Below are positions 12,331 through 25,500 of a DNA stretch of 64,000 nucleotides, piece after piece (position 1 is the stretch's first letter; each line of letters starts with the position of its first letter). A program made the translations under genes and the position numbers. Source of the stretch: Lingula anatina (Eukaryota > Brachiopoda > Lingulata > Lingulida > Lingulidae); the NCBI RefSeq assembly GCF_001039355.2, contig NW_019775495.1, positions 130,977-194,976 of the forward strand, given 5' to 3'. The notes beneath the pieces were generated by a model. That model was not told the origin of the DNA. It ran no database searches and saw only the letters and a list, made by a program, of their open reading frames with translations.

Positions 12331-14096
12331 TCAGTCATCACTGTCATCATCTATGACGCCTGACACAGAACTACCATGGGAAAACTTTCGCACTTTTTTC
12401 ATAGGAACATCAGAATCACTGTCATCTGCATTTTGACCATCTTCGTCACTCGAATCATCCGCAATTGTTCTGATTCTTTTAAATTTTGAACCAGTGTCCA
12501 TTTTATCACCTGATTTAACTGATGAAAAAATTGAAGTTCTTCTCTTCTGTAAACCACAATTCTTTTTCTTCTTGGAATTTCTGTGTTGAAAAGTGTCTTC
12601 ATCATCCTCCTCATCTTCTTCTTCTTCTTCTTCTGAATTATTTTCGGCCAGAAACCCATCCAGCGATGAATCCTCACCACTGGTGTAGTCTGGATCAAAA
12701 TTATAGCGATGATTTACTCGTATAAAATCATTCACAATCCGACGAGGTTTCAGGTGCTCATAAGAGGAGAACTTGCCATTGGAAGGGACTTCAATTTTGT
12801 CAAACACATCCCTCTTGTTTGGCATTACAAATGTCCGGGCTTTTCGACATCTTATTCTGTCCGAGGCCCTGGGAGTCACCCCTGGGGTTTTGTATGGATC
12901 TCCTGGGGGGTCCTTCTGTTGTGTTCTTGGTGTGCGCAGCTGTGACAAAGGTATATCACCTGAACTGTCACTGTCATCACCTGTCGTTTGTTGGGATGTC
13001 CTCTGCATTATTCCTAAATTAAGTGACCTAAAAGAGTGCAAGGTAAAGCATTTTAAAATCCACACTGGACTTGGACATGATGAACATGTATTTGGATGAT
13101 GTACTACAATGTAGGTCATATACGAGGGTAGGGAATACCTTTTGTGTTCCGCGTGATTGGCCTTATTTTTTTTAGCGTGATGCATTATTTGAGCCCAATA
13201 TTCTGAGTGAAACATGATTCAGGAATTTTTAGTGATTGGTGATTGACCTGAATATATCTTTGTTTTTGGTGATTGAGCTGTTTTCATTCTTAGTGATTGG
13301 TGATTAAGGGGGGGGGGGGGATTCCTACCCTCCTATACTACATGCAGCCTCCAGCAACCTTTTCTAGAAATATACTGGAATGGAAGTACTACTGTCACAA
13401 AATCTGGGCATTCGATGTTCAAGGCCTAACTAAGGGGACGTCATTTTCACAAGTCTAGAAACCGTACGGGGGAAGGGGGGGGGGGGGTAAATGCCCTCAG
13501 TCCTGCAAAAATGATAAAAATCCTGATCGGAGCCGAATTTCTGTCAAAATTTGCCAACAAAAGACATAATAATTTGAAGACTTTCATCTTGTACTCTCTG
13601 AAGGAGGGGGTGGCTGGGAAAATCTCTTTGTAGGCTTGTGAAATGCATTGGCAGGCCCCCTGTCGAAGTGTATGCGTCCGTTTATGCAAACAATGCAAGA
13701 CAAATTAGGCCTTAGGAGAACAAAGAAAGCTATTATCCCTGGCCATAACTTGACTTACAACTCTATAATTTACAGGTAGTGACAGCATTCACTCACAGGG
13801 TTAAACTGCACGCTAGCCGGACATTGTCTGATAAAACAGTAATTTTATTTTCCCGCTTGAACTTCAAGCTTGGTCGCCAACGACGTTTTGATTTTGTCAT
13901 TTTTACAGATATCATACTCAAATGAATTCCTTGCAATGCTCAAAAAAACGAAGAAGAAGTGGCACCAGATTAAAATACCAAACTTTCACCACTTAACTGT
14001 TAAAAAGGCGACAGAATAGAAACCTTGGTTACCTCTCGACCCCACTCGCAGCATATTACACAGCTTTTCCTGCATAGAGTCGCCACCTATCCACAT
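12331..14096 (-). CDS. Acidic Ser/Asp-rich nuclear-type protein of unknown function (intact copy)
   Basis: Three exons on the minus strand join in phase: 14096-14033, 13929-13797 and 13027-12331, giving 297 codons and a TGA stop. Exon 2 encodes a basic stretch (KSKRRWRPSLKFKRE), a likely nuclear localisation signal. Exon 3 has phospho-type SP/TP sites (TPRTQQKDPPGDPYKTPGVT), a conserved-looking core (FVMPNKRDVFDKIEVP), then acidic runs alternating with KKKK and ending DDDSDD. I do not recognise the family; chromatin or DNA-repair scaffolds have such composition. The start is the first ATG in frame with all three exons; an ATG seven codons further in is possible. Exon 3 is duplicated at 28674 with few changes, mostly acidic-run length. 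Confidence 0.75.
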
Positions 14097-14710
14097 CACG
14101 GTGTACTAAAAGTTCTGCGCATCTAAGCTGATGTGTCGCTCATCTCGTAACTGTAAACACAACGATTTGACATATAAGCTTACATTTTAAAGTGAGTAAC
14201 CAGTTATTTAAAGAGTTGAGAGGTTTTTAAAAGTAAATGTTTAGTTAGTATTGATCACTGCTAAGTTCATGTCAAAAATGAGTACCATAAATTTTGACGT
14301 AATGTAAAATTTGCCAGTATTTATACAGTATTATTTCATGTTCATGTACCACTACCAGAAAGTGTTCATCCTCAGTCGGATATAAACGTAAATAACTGAA
14401 TTATAAATTAAATTGTAACAAGAGTTAGCATTCTTCTAACAGTGTACTGTAGTTTGTACATGTACTAGTACATGTTAAACAAGACATCTTTGTCTATAGT
14501 CTATATCATATAAACTATACCAGCACTGTAGTTAATTTGACTATACAGCCTATACACTGTAGTCTGAAATCATGTTATTTTATTTATATGCATGCACATG
14601 AACATGTATGAACTACTGTCGTAATTTGTACATTCATAGTTATATACACTGTTCACACTACCGTAATCTGTTCATTCTAGATTGGGTTGAACTGTTCATG
14701 TTAACTGCTC
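14097..14710. promoter_or_regulatory. Shared divergent promoter region of the acidic-protein and evectin genes
   Basis: Only 614 bp separate the two start codons, which point away from each other, and the arrangement is kept in copy 2 (30462-31115). A perfect 18-bp palindrome, ACATGTACTAGTACATGT, lies at 14458-14475 and again at 30831-30848. A TTCTAG acceptor just before 14681 suggests a non-coding first evectin exon. No TATA box stands out. Confidence 0.45.
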
Positions 14711-16972
14711 ATGGCAGATTTCAACATTGTAAAAGCAGGATGGCTTCAAAGACAGAGTAAGTTATCTGCTTCCTCAATGTTTTTCATGTTATGATTGCCA
14801 AACATGTACAATACTACTGTAGTTACCAGTTTCACTCTCAAAAATTTTGTCATAAAAATTTACTGTTGTAAGATATGATTTAAGTCATCATATGTCTCAA
14901 GTTTGTGTTTTTAAAAATTAAATTCAAATGATTAGTTTGATGTTCATTTGAAAATGATTATGAATAAAGTTTCATTTTATTTGCCACTTATCAGAAGATA
15001 ACACATCCAAGGTATACCTATTTTGACAACAGAACTCATTGGTTTATGTAATGATACATTAATTATTCTGCTTAGGTTCAATTCTGCGAAGGTGGAAACG
15101 TAACTGGTTTGTCCTCTATCAAAATGGTGACTTGAAAATGTTTGAGAGTGCCGACAGCCATTACTCGGAGTGGACTCTGGTGATGAAGATCGAATGTCTG
15201 GCTATTCTGTCTGGAGAACAGGTATGGGGCACAGTTGTGTACACACACGCACGCACGCACGCGCACACACACACGCACACACACACACACTAATTACTGG
15301 ACAAGTTAAACCAAGGAATATTACATACACAAAACTTTTGCAGAGAACAACTAATTAGTCTGACCGACTTTGAAAAAAATTGTGTGAAAAATCATTGAAA
15401 ACTGGAAGTCTGTTTTAGATGTAGGTTATTAAAAAAAAAAAGAGATACTTTATTGCACATTAATTTCTTGATTAATGAACCAATTGACTTAAAACTATTT
15501 TCAGTGTGGTGTCACTCCCCCAGAGGGCACTGGTAAAGAGTGTCTGCTGAAGATCGTGGGAAGAGGCAATAACACTTACCAACTGTGTGCTGATACGTTA
15601 GATGATATGACGTAAGAAAACACACACACACACATTTACAAACAAAGCAACAAACATATCGGGGGAAGAGGCAGTACTGTAATTATCATTATTACTTAAA
15701 AACAAATTTATCAACCTCATCCTGTAACAGATGAAAATAAATCTTATATAATATAGTGATAATTCAGTTGCTTCATTTATATAAAAAAAAAGACAAGAAT
15801 CCTCAACCTTGAGTTGTATGACACTGTTTTCCAGTGCTTATATAATATATATAATGTTAATTCAGTTGATCCGTTTATAAAAAAACAAAAAAAAAAACAA
15901 TAATAATCCTTAATTTATTTGATTCATTAATGAAAAAAAAAAGACGATAAGTTACCCTCAACCTTGATTATTATGACACTATTTTCCAGTGCCTGGAAGA
16001 TAGCATTAGAACAGGCCAGAGTCCTGACTACAAGGAGCACCAAGGATGCCCCACCCACATATTCTGAAGCAGTCGGCACTACAGGAACAAATGGGGGACA
16101 GTTCCCTTACTCCCAACCCCAAACCTTGGCTTCAGCACCTCCATATGTACATGTGTATCAAGAGAACATGTGCAGTGGTGCTGGGTATTCACAACAGCAC
16201 ACGGTGGCGGCTTCTACTCCATATCCCCAACAGCAAATGGCAGCGGCCTCTACTCCATATCCCCAACAGCAAATGGCGGCTTCTACTCCATATCCCCAAC
16301 AGCAAACTGCAGCGGCTTCTACTCCATATCCCCAACAGCAAATGGCGGCGGCTTCCACTCCATATCCACGCCAGCAAGTAGCATATAGTTATCCTGGCCA
16401 AGTTTACTATGGGTCAAACCCACCTCCCATAGGTAAGGCTGGGGCTGTAAGCAGATCTATGGCTGGTTTTAAACTGCTTTAAAGGAGGTTTTAAGATGAT
16501 TAAAAAGCTGGTTTTAGCTTATTGTAAAGCTGGTGTGAGACTGGTTTGAAGCCGTTTGCGGGCTGGTTTAAAGCTGGTTTAAAACAGGTTTTAAGCTGAT
16601 TAAAAACTTAATTTTATATCTATTTTTTTAAGGCTAAAGAAAATGAAAATCATAAATATGCCTCTTGATTACCATGAACATCAGTGATTGCCAGATTACA
16701 AAATAATCATTTTTAGTCATAAAACAAATTCAGACAGAAAGCTACTGACAAAGACCATTAATTTTGAGAGATGGAAAGGATGGTGTACATTTTTATTGGT
16801 TATTTCAGTTCAACACTCTGGACAGCAGCAAGTGGTGTACGTAGACGGAAATTATTATCCCGTAGATGGATGCAGACGCAGAAGAAACAGCATAGATGGC
16901 AGTGACGTGGCGTTGGGGATGGTCGCTGGAGCTGCTCTGGGATCGATGATGTTCATGCCGCTGTATTGGTAG
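14711..16972 (+). CDS. PLEKHB2-like: Evectin / PH-domain family B protein, copy 1
   Basis: Five exons join in phase: 14711-14756, 15076-15221, 15505-15611, 15990-16432 and 16809-16972 (301 codons). Residues 5 to about 112 form a PH domain beginning VKAGWLQRQSSILRRWKRNW, matching vertebrate evectins, whose PH domain binds phosphatidylserine on recycling endosomes. A PPTY motif (residues 121-124) could bind WW-domain ubiquitin ligases. A Pro/Gln/Tyr-rich tandem repeat follows. The C-terminus (DVALGMVAGAALGSMMF) is the hydrophobic membrane anchor of the family. At 301 residues it is longer than human PLEKHB2 (about 222), mostly from the repeat. Retention of intron 4 would give a different, anchor-less tail. 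Confidence 0.92.
16192..16379 (+). repeat. In-frame coding VNTR of evectin copy 1
   Basis: A 33/36-bp unit encoding variants of QQQMAAASTPYP is repeated five times inside exon 4. The copy-2 gene has about three units, accounting for the 69-nt (23-codon) exon-length difference. Reading frame is kept in both. Confidence 0.85.
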
Positions 16973-18177
16973 CTGCTGTGACCTTGACATTATCAGACTA
17001 AAATAGAGGAGGTTCACTGACTTGGTTTGTGAAGAGTAGAGAAGTCTGTTGAATGCAAAGGCAGTGGAGATTCCATTTGTAGAGAAAATGACATACTTTA
17101 CATTTTACTTCAATTATTTTTGAATATATGATATAATTTTTTTGTCCGTTTATTTCATTTTATAATTTTATTTCTCAGTTATTTTTGTCTTGGTATCTTT
17201 GAGCACACTTGTTGGCTCAATCTAGTGGCATATATGATGGTACATTTATATGTTATTTCTAATATGTACATAATATGTTTACCTTTGGAAAAAAATGTGA
17301 TTTTTCATTGTATTTCTCTGCGGTAAAAAAGCGATTTTAAGATAGTGAAGAATTTGATAAGGAAAAAGTCTGTGAGTGAAGTATTCCTTTTTTTCTTGGC
17401 AAAACAATCTCCTGCATTTCTTTAATGAGACATTCTTTCATATTGGGGAGGGAGGAGGAAGCCTGATGGGTTGTAAATAGAAACTTTGGAAAAACCAGTT
17501 GCTATGGACATTCCAGTAAGATTTTATGAGTTGTTATTTTCAATGAAGTGTGTGTATTACCACCAGCATGTTTTGATGTGCCCAGTCTAGTTGTTGGGAC
17601 CTAGCCAGGAGGTGATAAGTCCTCTCTGATCCTGCAGTTGGGTTTGGCCTCCAAATGGAGATTTAAAAATATCATGTAGTTTGACATTTTTCTCAGACTG
17701 GACTTGAATCATAATATGTGTAGTATGTTATACTTAAAACAAGGACTCTACAGCTGATGATTGGATCCTTTTGATCAAACTTCTACAGCTGATAATATTT
17801 CTTTAATTCTGGGTTTACTGTCTCTCGTGACATTTATTTCTTTATTTATTTATGGTGAGAGGGATAATATACAGACACAATCTCACACTGTTTTACTGCA
17901 GTTTTCTTCCTTTTTTAATCAAGAGTAGAGGCTACAGTGTCATTCTGTTTGTTTGAGTCCTATATCTAAAAGTCAGATATTTGCATTTACCTTGAAACAT
18001 TGAAATTTGATTTTCTTCAGTTTGATATCTTTTGAAATACACCTGTCTGTGGTACTCGTTAGCAATTCTGTATTTGTGGATTACAGCGTCCTCATTATAA
18101 GTGAGTTACATTATTTTGGTTCATAAATTCATATTTTCCCTATTTATTCTTGTTATATATTCACGATGTCAAATAAA
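16973..18177 (+). other. 3' UTR of evectin copy 1
   Basis: No coding potential follows the stop. AATAAA occurs at 18172-18177 after a T-rich stretch, with further AATAAA at 18439-18444 and 18453-18458. A near-identical UTR follows copy 2, with AATAAA near 34526. Confidence 0.5.
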
Positions 18178-18516
18178 GAAAGCTTTTGTCTCTGTGTAAT
18201 GGAGTATTTTCATTTATTCAATATATGACAAATATGTTGCACTTTGAAATGTCTGGTAGCTTTTTGTAAGCATTTTATATACTCTAGATATTGAGAAATG
18301 TATGTTTTTTCCAAAATATGTTCTTGTATATTTTTATCAGCCATCTGTCTCTCTATGTATATTCTGGATGTGATTATATATACTAGCAATTATAAAATAT
18401 CCTTTTTCTCAGATATGTTACTTTATCCCTTATATGTGAATAAACTTTTGCAAATAAATTTTTGCACAACTCTTTTTATTCTTTGTAAACACTAGAAAAT
18501 CACTCCGAGAGCACAG

Positions 18517-18987
18517 ACCTCCGTCAAGGCAGCAATTTTTTATTATTATTGATTATTGATCCGGATAAAAAACTAATCATCTGTTCCTTGGCCCACTTTT
18601 GACAGTTCCTGAAAATTTCATCAAAATCGGTCCATAACTTTTTGGGTTATGTTGATGATTGGTTTTTGATTATTGATTGATTAATGATCTGGATCACCAC
18701 CAAAAACTAATCACTTCTAAGTTAACCCATTTCCTACCTACCCTGAAAATTTCATCAAAATCGGTCCATAACTTTTTGAGTTATGTTGATGATTGGTTTT
18801 TGATTATTGATTGATTAATGATCTGGATCACCACCAAAAACTAATCACTTCAAAGTTAACCCATTTCCCACCTACCCTGAAAATTTCATCAAAATCGGTC
18901 CATAACTTTTTGGGTTATGTTGACGACAAACAAACAGACAGACAGACAGACAAACAGGGGTGAAAACATAACCTCCTTGGCGGAGGT
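18517..18987. mobile_element. MITE-like element with ACCTCCG termini and internal tandem repeats
   Basis: The ends are inverted: ACCTCCGTCAAGG on the left and CCTTGGCGGAGGT on the right, with one mismatch. The interior has about three copies of a unit of roughly 120 bp containing AAAATCGGTCCATAACTTTT, then a (CAGA)n tract. No coding capacity. Similar AACCTCCTTGGCGGAGG elements are widely dispersed in marine invertebrate genomes, as I recall. The same element sits at the same place in copy 2. Confidence 0.7.
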
Positions 18988-19911
18988 AAAAAAATTTCAT
19001 TCTGTACAACATAATCTGTTGTAAACATGAAATCATCTTGGAAACAAAAGGAATGTCAACAGAACTAGTTATGGGTGAAAACTGAATAAAGATGAACAAA
19101 TCAGATGACGTTGAATTTTAAGAACAACACAGTCATTCTATCCTAACATCTAACAACTGTACTTCATTTGGACTCGTACTAAACTTGTATTCACAAATGA
19201 GGTTAAATATAAACTAAAAGGCAATATCAAATGAGCCTGCATTATTAACATCCATAAAACGTATATAGTTATAGACCAATCCAAATAATGTGGTCTTTAA
19301 AGAGACTAAACATCCAAATAATTAATTTACTCAATTACTGTAAATTACTGTTTTATCATCATTATGCAAAAGAAAAATCAACATACACAATCAAATATTC
19401 TCAATAAAAAGCTGAAAATAATCCAAGTGGAAAGGGAAATCAAAAGCGATTACTCCATTACATGTGTAGACTTATAAGCTTTGCTACATAGGCAATGTCA
19501 GACAACTACTAGTACATGTAATTTGATGTTGAAGATGACGTCTTAACTTTCGTTTTGTGTGAAAACGCCCTCAGACTAGAACCCAATGCACAGTTGCCCA
19601 AGGAACAGCAGTGTACGAACTTGAAAACGTCCCCAAATCATACTTTGATTTATGGACAAACTTTCGAACAAAGTGTCTGAAAAACTTAAGGTACAAGGAT
19701 CGAACCACATGTACATATTTCCCTATGATCCGGCTGACCAGCATTGCGTGCTCTATAGGGCTGATGAACCTGTGCCGCACTGCATGTAGAGACAGCTGGG
19801 AATTATGTAAATCACAAATGAGGTTAAATTGATTACAGAAATCTGAGGTCACTTAAAGCATAATTATTCCACACATAGAAGTTTTCTGCACCACGTTTCT
19901 AGCCGTATGCT

Positions 19912-22527
19912 CTAACTCGGAACTCCTGTCGCTGGCATTGCCGCCTGAAGTCTTTTGACCAAAGTGGTGGAATCTGCCAGTCGTTGGCGCGTGTCTTCAA
20001 GTTCCGCTTTCAATTTTTGATTTTCCGCCAGAAGCTGGCCGTAAAGAGGCTCGGTGCCGGAGCCTGAAAAAAAAACAATCAAACAAACATCAATTTATTA
20101 ACAATAACCCAAAACCAGCCGGCTCACCTTCTTCATAATAATAACAGAAACAGTGTTTATACTACTGGTGTATTACCGTTAATTTCTGCACGACCTCATA
20201 AAGACAAATGCATATAGAGGATGGAGGAAATAGATCAGTTTCTTAAGTAAGACAAAAATGGGTTTATAAACAAAGAGGTGTAACGTGATAGAGGGTCCCC
20301 CATTAGGAGAGACCTCTTCTTCTTCATTTATACAGGTAAACCTCGCCCTAGATACTGAACCATTTAGGCCAGGCTAACCCTAACCGTTCTAACTGAATGG
20401 AGGGCGGACTTAATTTTATACTACCCTTAGTTTCGTTACACTGATGCAAGACCCGCCCACCCTCCATGATATCCATGACATTCTATCACACAGTATCTGG
20501 TTACTTTGGTTAACTGGATTTACCAGTACAATGTGCATAGAACGATTGCCATGTTAATTACGTACCTTCAATAGTTTGAACAAGTTTGGGTAAGAAGTCA
20601 TGCTGTCGAACTGAAATATATTTCATGGTTTTAAACCCAAGCGGGAGGTTCTCCTCTGGGAAATCCAACAGGATTGGAATGACGACGTCCTGACGTGAAT
20701 CCACCGTCTTCTGTACCGCCATGTGCATTTCGTACTGACACCAAGAGCTCTTCATGAAGTTTTCAGAAAATACCACCAGGATGAATTTGGATTTTTCAAA
20801 TGCGTCTTCCGTGGATGCTGGGATGGGCTTCCCATAAGTGAAGTCACGTGGAGCGTAACAACAACGGACACCACGTGCCTCGAGTTGCTCACACACTCCT
20901 CCTACGGTCTTTCCGTCATCACTACTATGTACCAGAAATGCATCGTATTGGTACGACTCGGTCTCCATACTGAAACCAATATTAGTCTCATTATTTAGGA
21001 AAAGAAACGAAATTTCTCTTTCACGTAGGGACGAGTGTTTTTGTGTGACTTCACTTGGATATAACAACTGAGTACAGCGAGGGCTTATATATATATATAT
21101 ATATATATATGATTTTACACACGTCCGCGCGCACATAAACACACACGTTTACACACACACTTGTGCATCATATATACCTAATTTCACATCTCTGTTCTGT
21201 GGGAGAGGCCGCCGATGATATCATGTGCCGTTGTGACATGGGATCTTGACAAAATGCTTTGTAGCATTCGTCGGGCATTTCCATAATCTCTTTGACGATC
21301 TCAGCATAGTGCTTTGCAGCAGCCGCTATAGAACAGGTATATCTATTAATATTGGGTGTTCCCTTGACTGCTGTATGTTTAATTAAAACATTTAAATGTA
21401 TGTGATATATATACTAGTATTGCTTTAAAAAACTTAAACATGCCGTGGTAAACATGCATATATCCCTACAAGTAAATAAAAGTACCTGTACATGTACTCA
21501 TAATTTTCAGATATCTATCACTCACCAGCCAAGTTTAGACAACCTGCCTCCGCCAATCTCCTCTTTAACTCTTGGAGAGATTTAATTCCATAAGCGTCTG
21601 CCCAATTCCTCAACATTTCTAACTTCTTGTTATGACGTTCTCTTGGGAAATGGCGACTCATGTCTTCTTTGAAAAGAGTATTAGCCTCAACAATATTCAT
21701 TGCACTGGCAACATGTTCCAAAGACATGGTGAGGATGAAGTTCTGGAAGATAAAATTATAACACAGAGATTTTGTTAGCTGCCGACTCTACAAAATTTTA
21801 GTGTTGAAAGAATGTTCAAGGAAATATTGTCAATCTTTGCCCAAAATTCCTTACTTACTGCATTACATACATTCTTTTGGGCAATAGATAAATCTTCAGT
21901 GTCCAGTGACTAAAGTAATAAACATTTACAAATATATCATCTGAATGAAAATAAAGGGTTACGATAACCTCGAATAATTAAACCAATCTTTATATCATAC
22001 ACCCTTGCCAATAATGATGGAATATATTTTTTAAAAATCTTCATGTATTCAATTCAATAAATTTCATTGTAACAATTTTTACAAGACCACTGATATATCT
22101 GGCTACGGTAATCACCAATAAACACTCTTCAATGGGGAATACCAGCCCGCTTGGCGCCAGGTGTCGCTAGTGTGAATTCAGTCCTTCCTAGGTCGCCATG
22201 TTGGATATTGTATACGTTGGACTGTGGTACTGGCCTTAATAAACATGCCTCAGTATTGTTGTGTACCTGAATGTCAAAGTCGGCAAGGTGGGCATAATTT
22301 TCTTGAGGATTCAGGGCTTCGTTTGAAGTGAAGGGTTGCCCATGTCAACACACCTTCCATGTTAAAGGGTCAGTTACAACTTGACCCAGGAACAGTAATT
22401 AGGCCCCTAAAGATAGACGAGTTGCCTCAAAAAGAATACACGTAAAAAGGTTAATTGATCTTGGCAAAACTTATAAAGTTTTGGAAAGAGAGCTCCATAG
22501 CAAGAAAGTGCCCCTAGGAAGTATGAN

Positions 22528-22583
<56 letters not shown>

Positions 22584-25500
22584 TACTTTGTATTCTAAAA
22601 TCGTACAGTTTGCTTTAACTGTCCTCAACACGTACAAAGTATGTGTGAAGAACGAAATATCGACGTGTTGGCAGATTTAGAGGGGCCGGACATCCCCTGG
22701 CTAAATTTTCAAAAAAAAAAAAAAAAAAAAAATAGTACACGCATACGTAGAGGGGTATATCAACCCCTTCCCCTGGATATAAGACCTGATGCCTTAAATA
22801 GTTGATATTACATAACATAGTATGCTCACCTGTACTAGTCCTTTCTCGAATTTCTTTAAAAGTGCTGCTAACCACTGGTTTCCCCATCTCAAAATACCGC
22901 TGGGACGACAACCATCCTACAATAAACACATTAATGTTGTAATGAAATTAAATATGAAACGAGACAGTACAGTACATTTACATATGTCAGAGTACAGAAC
23001 AGTAAGTCTAGATGTCAGAGTTTGCCCTTTTCTATGCACATGTAATTTTAATGCTTCTAAATACATTATAAAACCGTTTAAATGCTTCCATTGTTTATGC
23101 CATGCAATCTACCACTGTGACTATCCTTACCTGAAGCAGCTCAATAGAAAGGCGTCCAACTCAACTGTAAGATGATAGTCAATTTCTTCTCTTAATCTAC
23201 ATGTCATTCAGATATTATAGGCATGTGTAAATATAATAAATATTAATAAAATGGTTAATTGTTTAAGCTTTGCAAACTCGACAGTGTTGTTGAAGTGGCA
23301 TACAAGTGCATAGGCATTGTACGTGTGGTCTACCTACCGAGTCTGTACTGCAGGGATCAGCTCCCTGCTGAATGAGTAGAACTGCTACATCGCTGTGACC
23401 ACCCTTAGCAGCGTAATGAAGAGGTGTACGACCCCACTAAAGACATATACAATGTTTATATTTTAACCATATACCACAAAGTCATGATGTATAATTAATA
23501 TAAAAATAAAATACACTTTAATTAAATGTTGAAAAGTCTGTGGTGTAATCTCTCTTCTAGTTGTGATACTGTATACATGATCTACACTGCCACGTATATA
23601 ACAGCAGCATATAGACAGCTTGATAGTGATTGTGGAGTTTTGGTTATATATTAAGAGGACATTGTGTTTGATACATGTATTTGACAGAACTATGTATCAT
23701 GCATTACAATATATAACAAATATTTCAAATAAAATATATATACCTACCGTGTCTTTACTACAGAGATCAGCTCCGTGCTGAATGAGTAGAGCTGCTACAT
23801 CGCTGTTACCACCCTTAGCAGCCTCATGAAGAGGTGAACGACCATGCTGAAGATATACAATGTTTTCATTTAACGATAAACCATCAAGACAAAGTCATGA
23901 TGTATAACTGATATTAAAATAAAATCCATTTTAATTAAATGTTGAAAATGCTTGTGTTGTAATCTCTCTTCTAGTTGTGCAACTGTCTGTAAATCTACAC
24001 TGCCGTGGTTATAACGACAGCATATACCCGTAGACAGCGTTAGTGAATGTTGCGTTTTGGTTATATATTAAGTGGACGTGGCGTTTGATACGTGTATTTG
24101 GCAGAGCTATGTTAATGCATTGCACTATATAAAGTATATTTCAAACCAAATATATACACCCACCTCCTTTGTACTGCAAAGATCAGCTCCGTGCTGAATG
24201 AGTAGAGCTGCTACATCGCTGTGACCACCACTAGCAGCGTTATGAAGAGGTGTACGACCATCCTGAAGATACACAATGTGTTCATTTAACGATATACCAT
24301 CAAGACAAAGTCATGATATATAATTGATATTAAAATAAAATCAATTTTAATTGAATGTTGAAAAAGCTCGTGGTGTAGTCTCTCTCTTTTTTGTGAAACT
24401 GTCTCTAGATCTACACTGCCATGTTTATAACTACAGCATATAGACAGCGTTAGTGAGTGTTGCGTTTTGGTTTAATATTAAGTGGACGTGCCGTTTGATA
24501 CATATATTTGTCAGAACTATGTATCATGCATTACAATATATAACAAATATTTCAAATAAAATACATATACCTACCCTGTCTGTACTGCAAGGATCAGCTC
24601 CGTGCTGAATGAGTAGAGCTGCTACATCGCTGTGACCACCCCCAGCAGCGTAATGAAGAGGTGTACTACCAAACTGAAGATATACAATGTTTTCATTAAA
24701 ACTATATACCATAAAGACAAAGTCATAATGTATAATTGATATTAAAATAAAACGCGTTTCAATTAAATGTTGAAAAGTTTGTGGTGTAATCTCCGTCTTA
24801 TTTGTACAACTGTCTACATGATCTACACTGCCATGTTTATACAGGTAACAGCAGCATATATATATAGACAGCGTTAGTGAGTGTTGCGTTTTGGTTATAT
24901 ATTAAGAGGACATTTTGTTTGATACATGCAATTGGCAGAACTATGTATCATGCATTACAATATATAACAAATATTTCAAATAAAATACATATACCTACAC
25001 AGTCTGTACTGCAAGGATCAGCTCCGTGCTGAATGAGCAGAGCTGCTACATCGCTGTGACCACCCCCCGCAGCGTAATGAAGAGGTGTACTACCATACTG
25101 AAGATATACAATGTTTTCATTAAAACTATATACCATAAAGACAAAGTCATAATGTATAATTGATATTAAAATAAAACGCGTTTCAATTAAATGTTGAAAA
25201 GTTTGTGGTGTAATCTCCGTCTTATTTGTACAACTGTCTACATGATCTACACTGCCATGTTTATACAGGTAACAGCAGCATATATATAGACAGCGTTAGT
25301 GAGTGTTGCGTTTTGGTTATATATTAAGAGGACATTTTGTTTGATACATGCAATTGGCAGAACTATGTATCATGCATTACAATATATAACAAATATTTCA
25401 AATAAAATACATATACCTACCCTGTCTGTACTGCAAGGATCAGCTCCGTGCTGAATGAGCAGAGCTGCTACATCGCTGTGACCACCCCCAGCAGCGTCAT

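Noticed and set aside
12399-12698. Lysine/methionine-rich frame overlapping the acidic protein
   Set aside because: An alternate-frame reading of the same acidic repeat DNA.
13447-13698. 83-codon minus-strand frame in the first-listed block intron (and its twin at 29824)
   Set aside because: It falls in the intron between exons 2 and 3 of the acidic gene, has no fitting splice phase and includes a G homopolymer.
19571-19852. 93-codon minus-strand frame downstream of gene A (81 codons in copy 2)
   Set aside because: It lies past the stop of the ANK-TIR gene with no domain, and the N-termini differ between copies; treated as 3' UTR.
20723-20998. Plus-strand open frame opposite the TIR exon (and its twin at 37100)
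   Set aside because: It is antisense to a well-supported TIR exon and has no family features; a shadow of that exon.
22615-22929. 104-codon minus-strand frame over the C-cap exon
   Set aside because: It uses the wrong frame. Reading the exon as 87 nt in phase 0 joins both neighbours and gives homologous sequence in all three genes.
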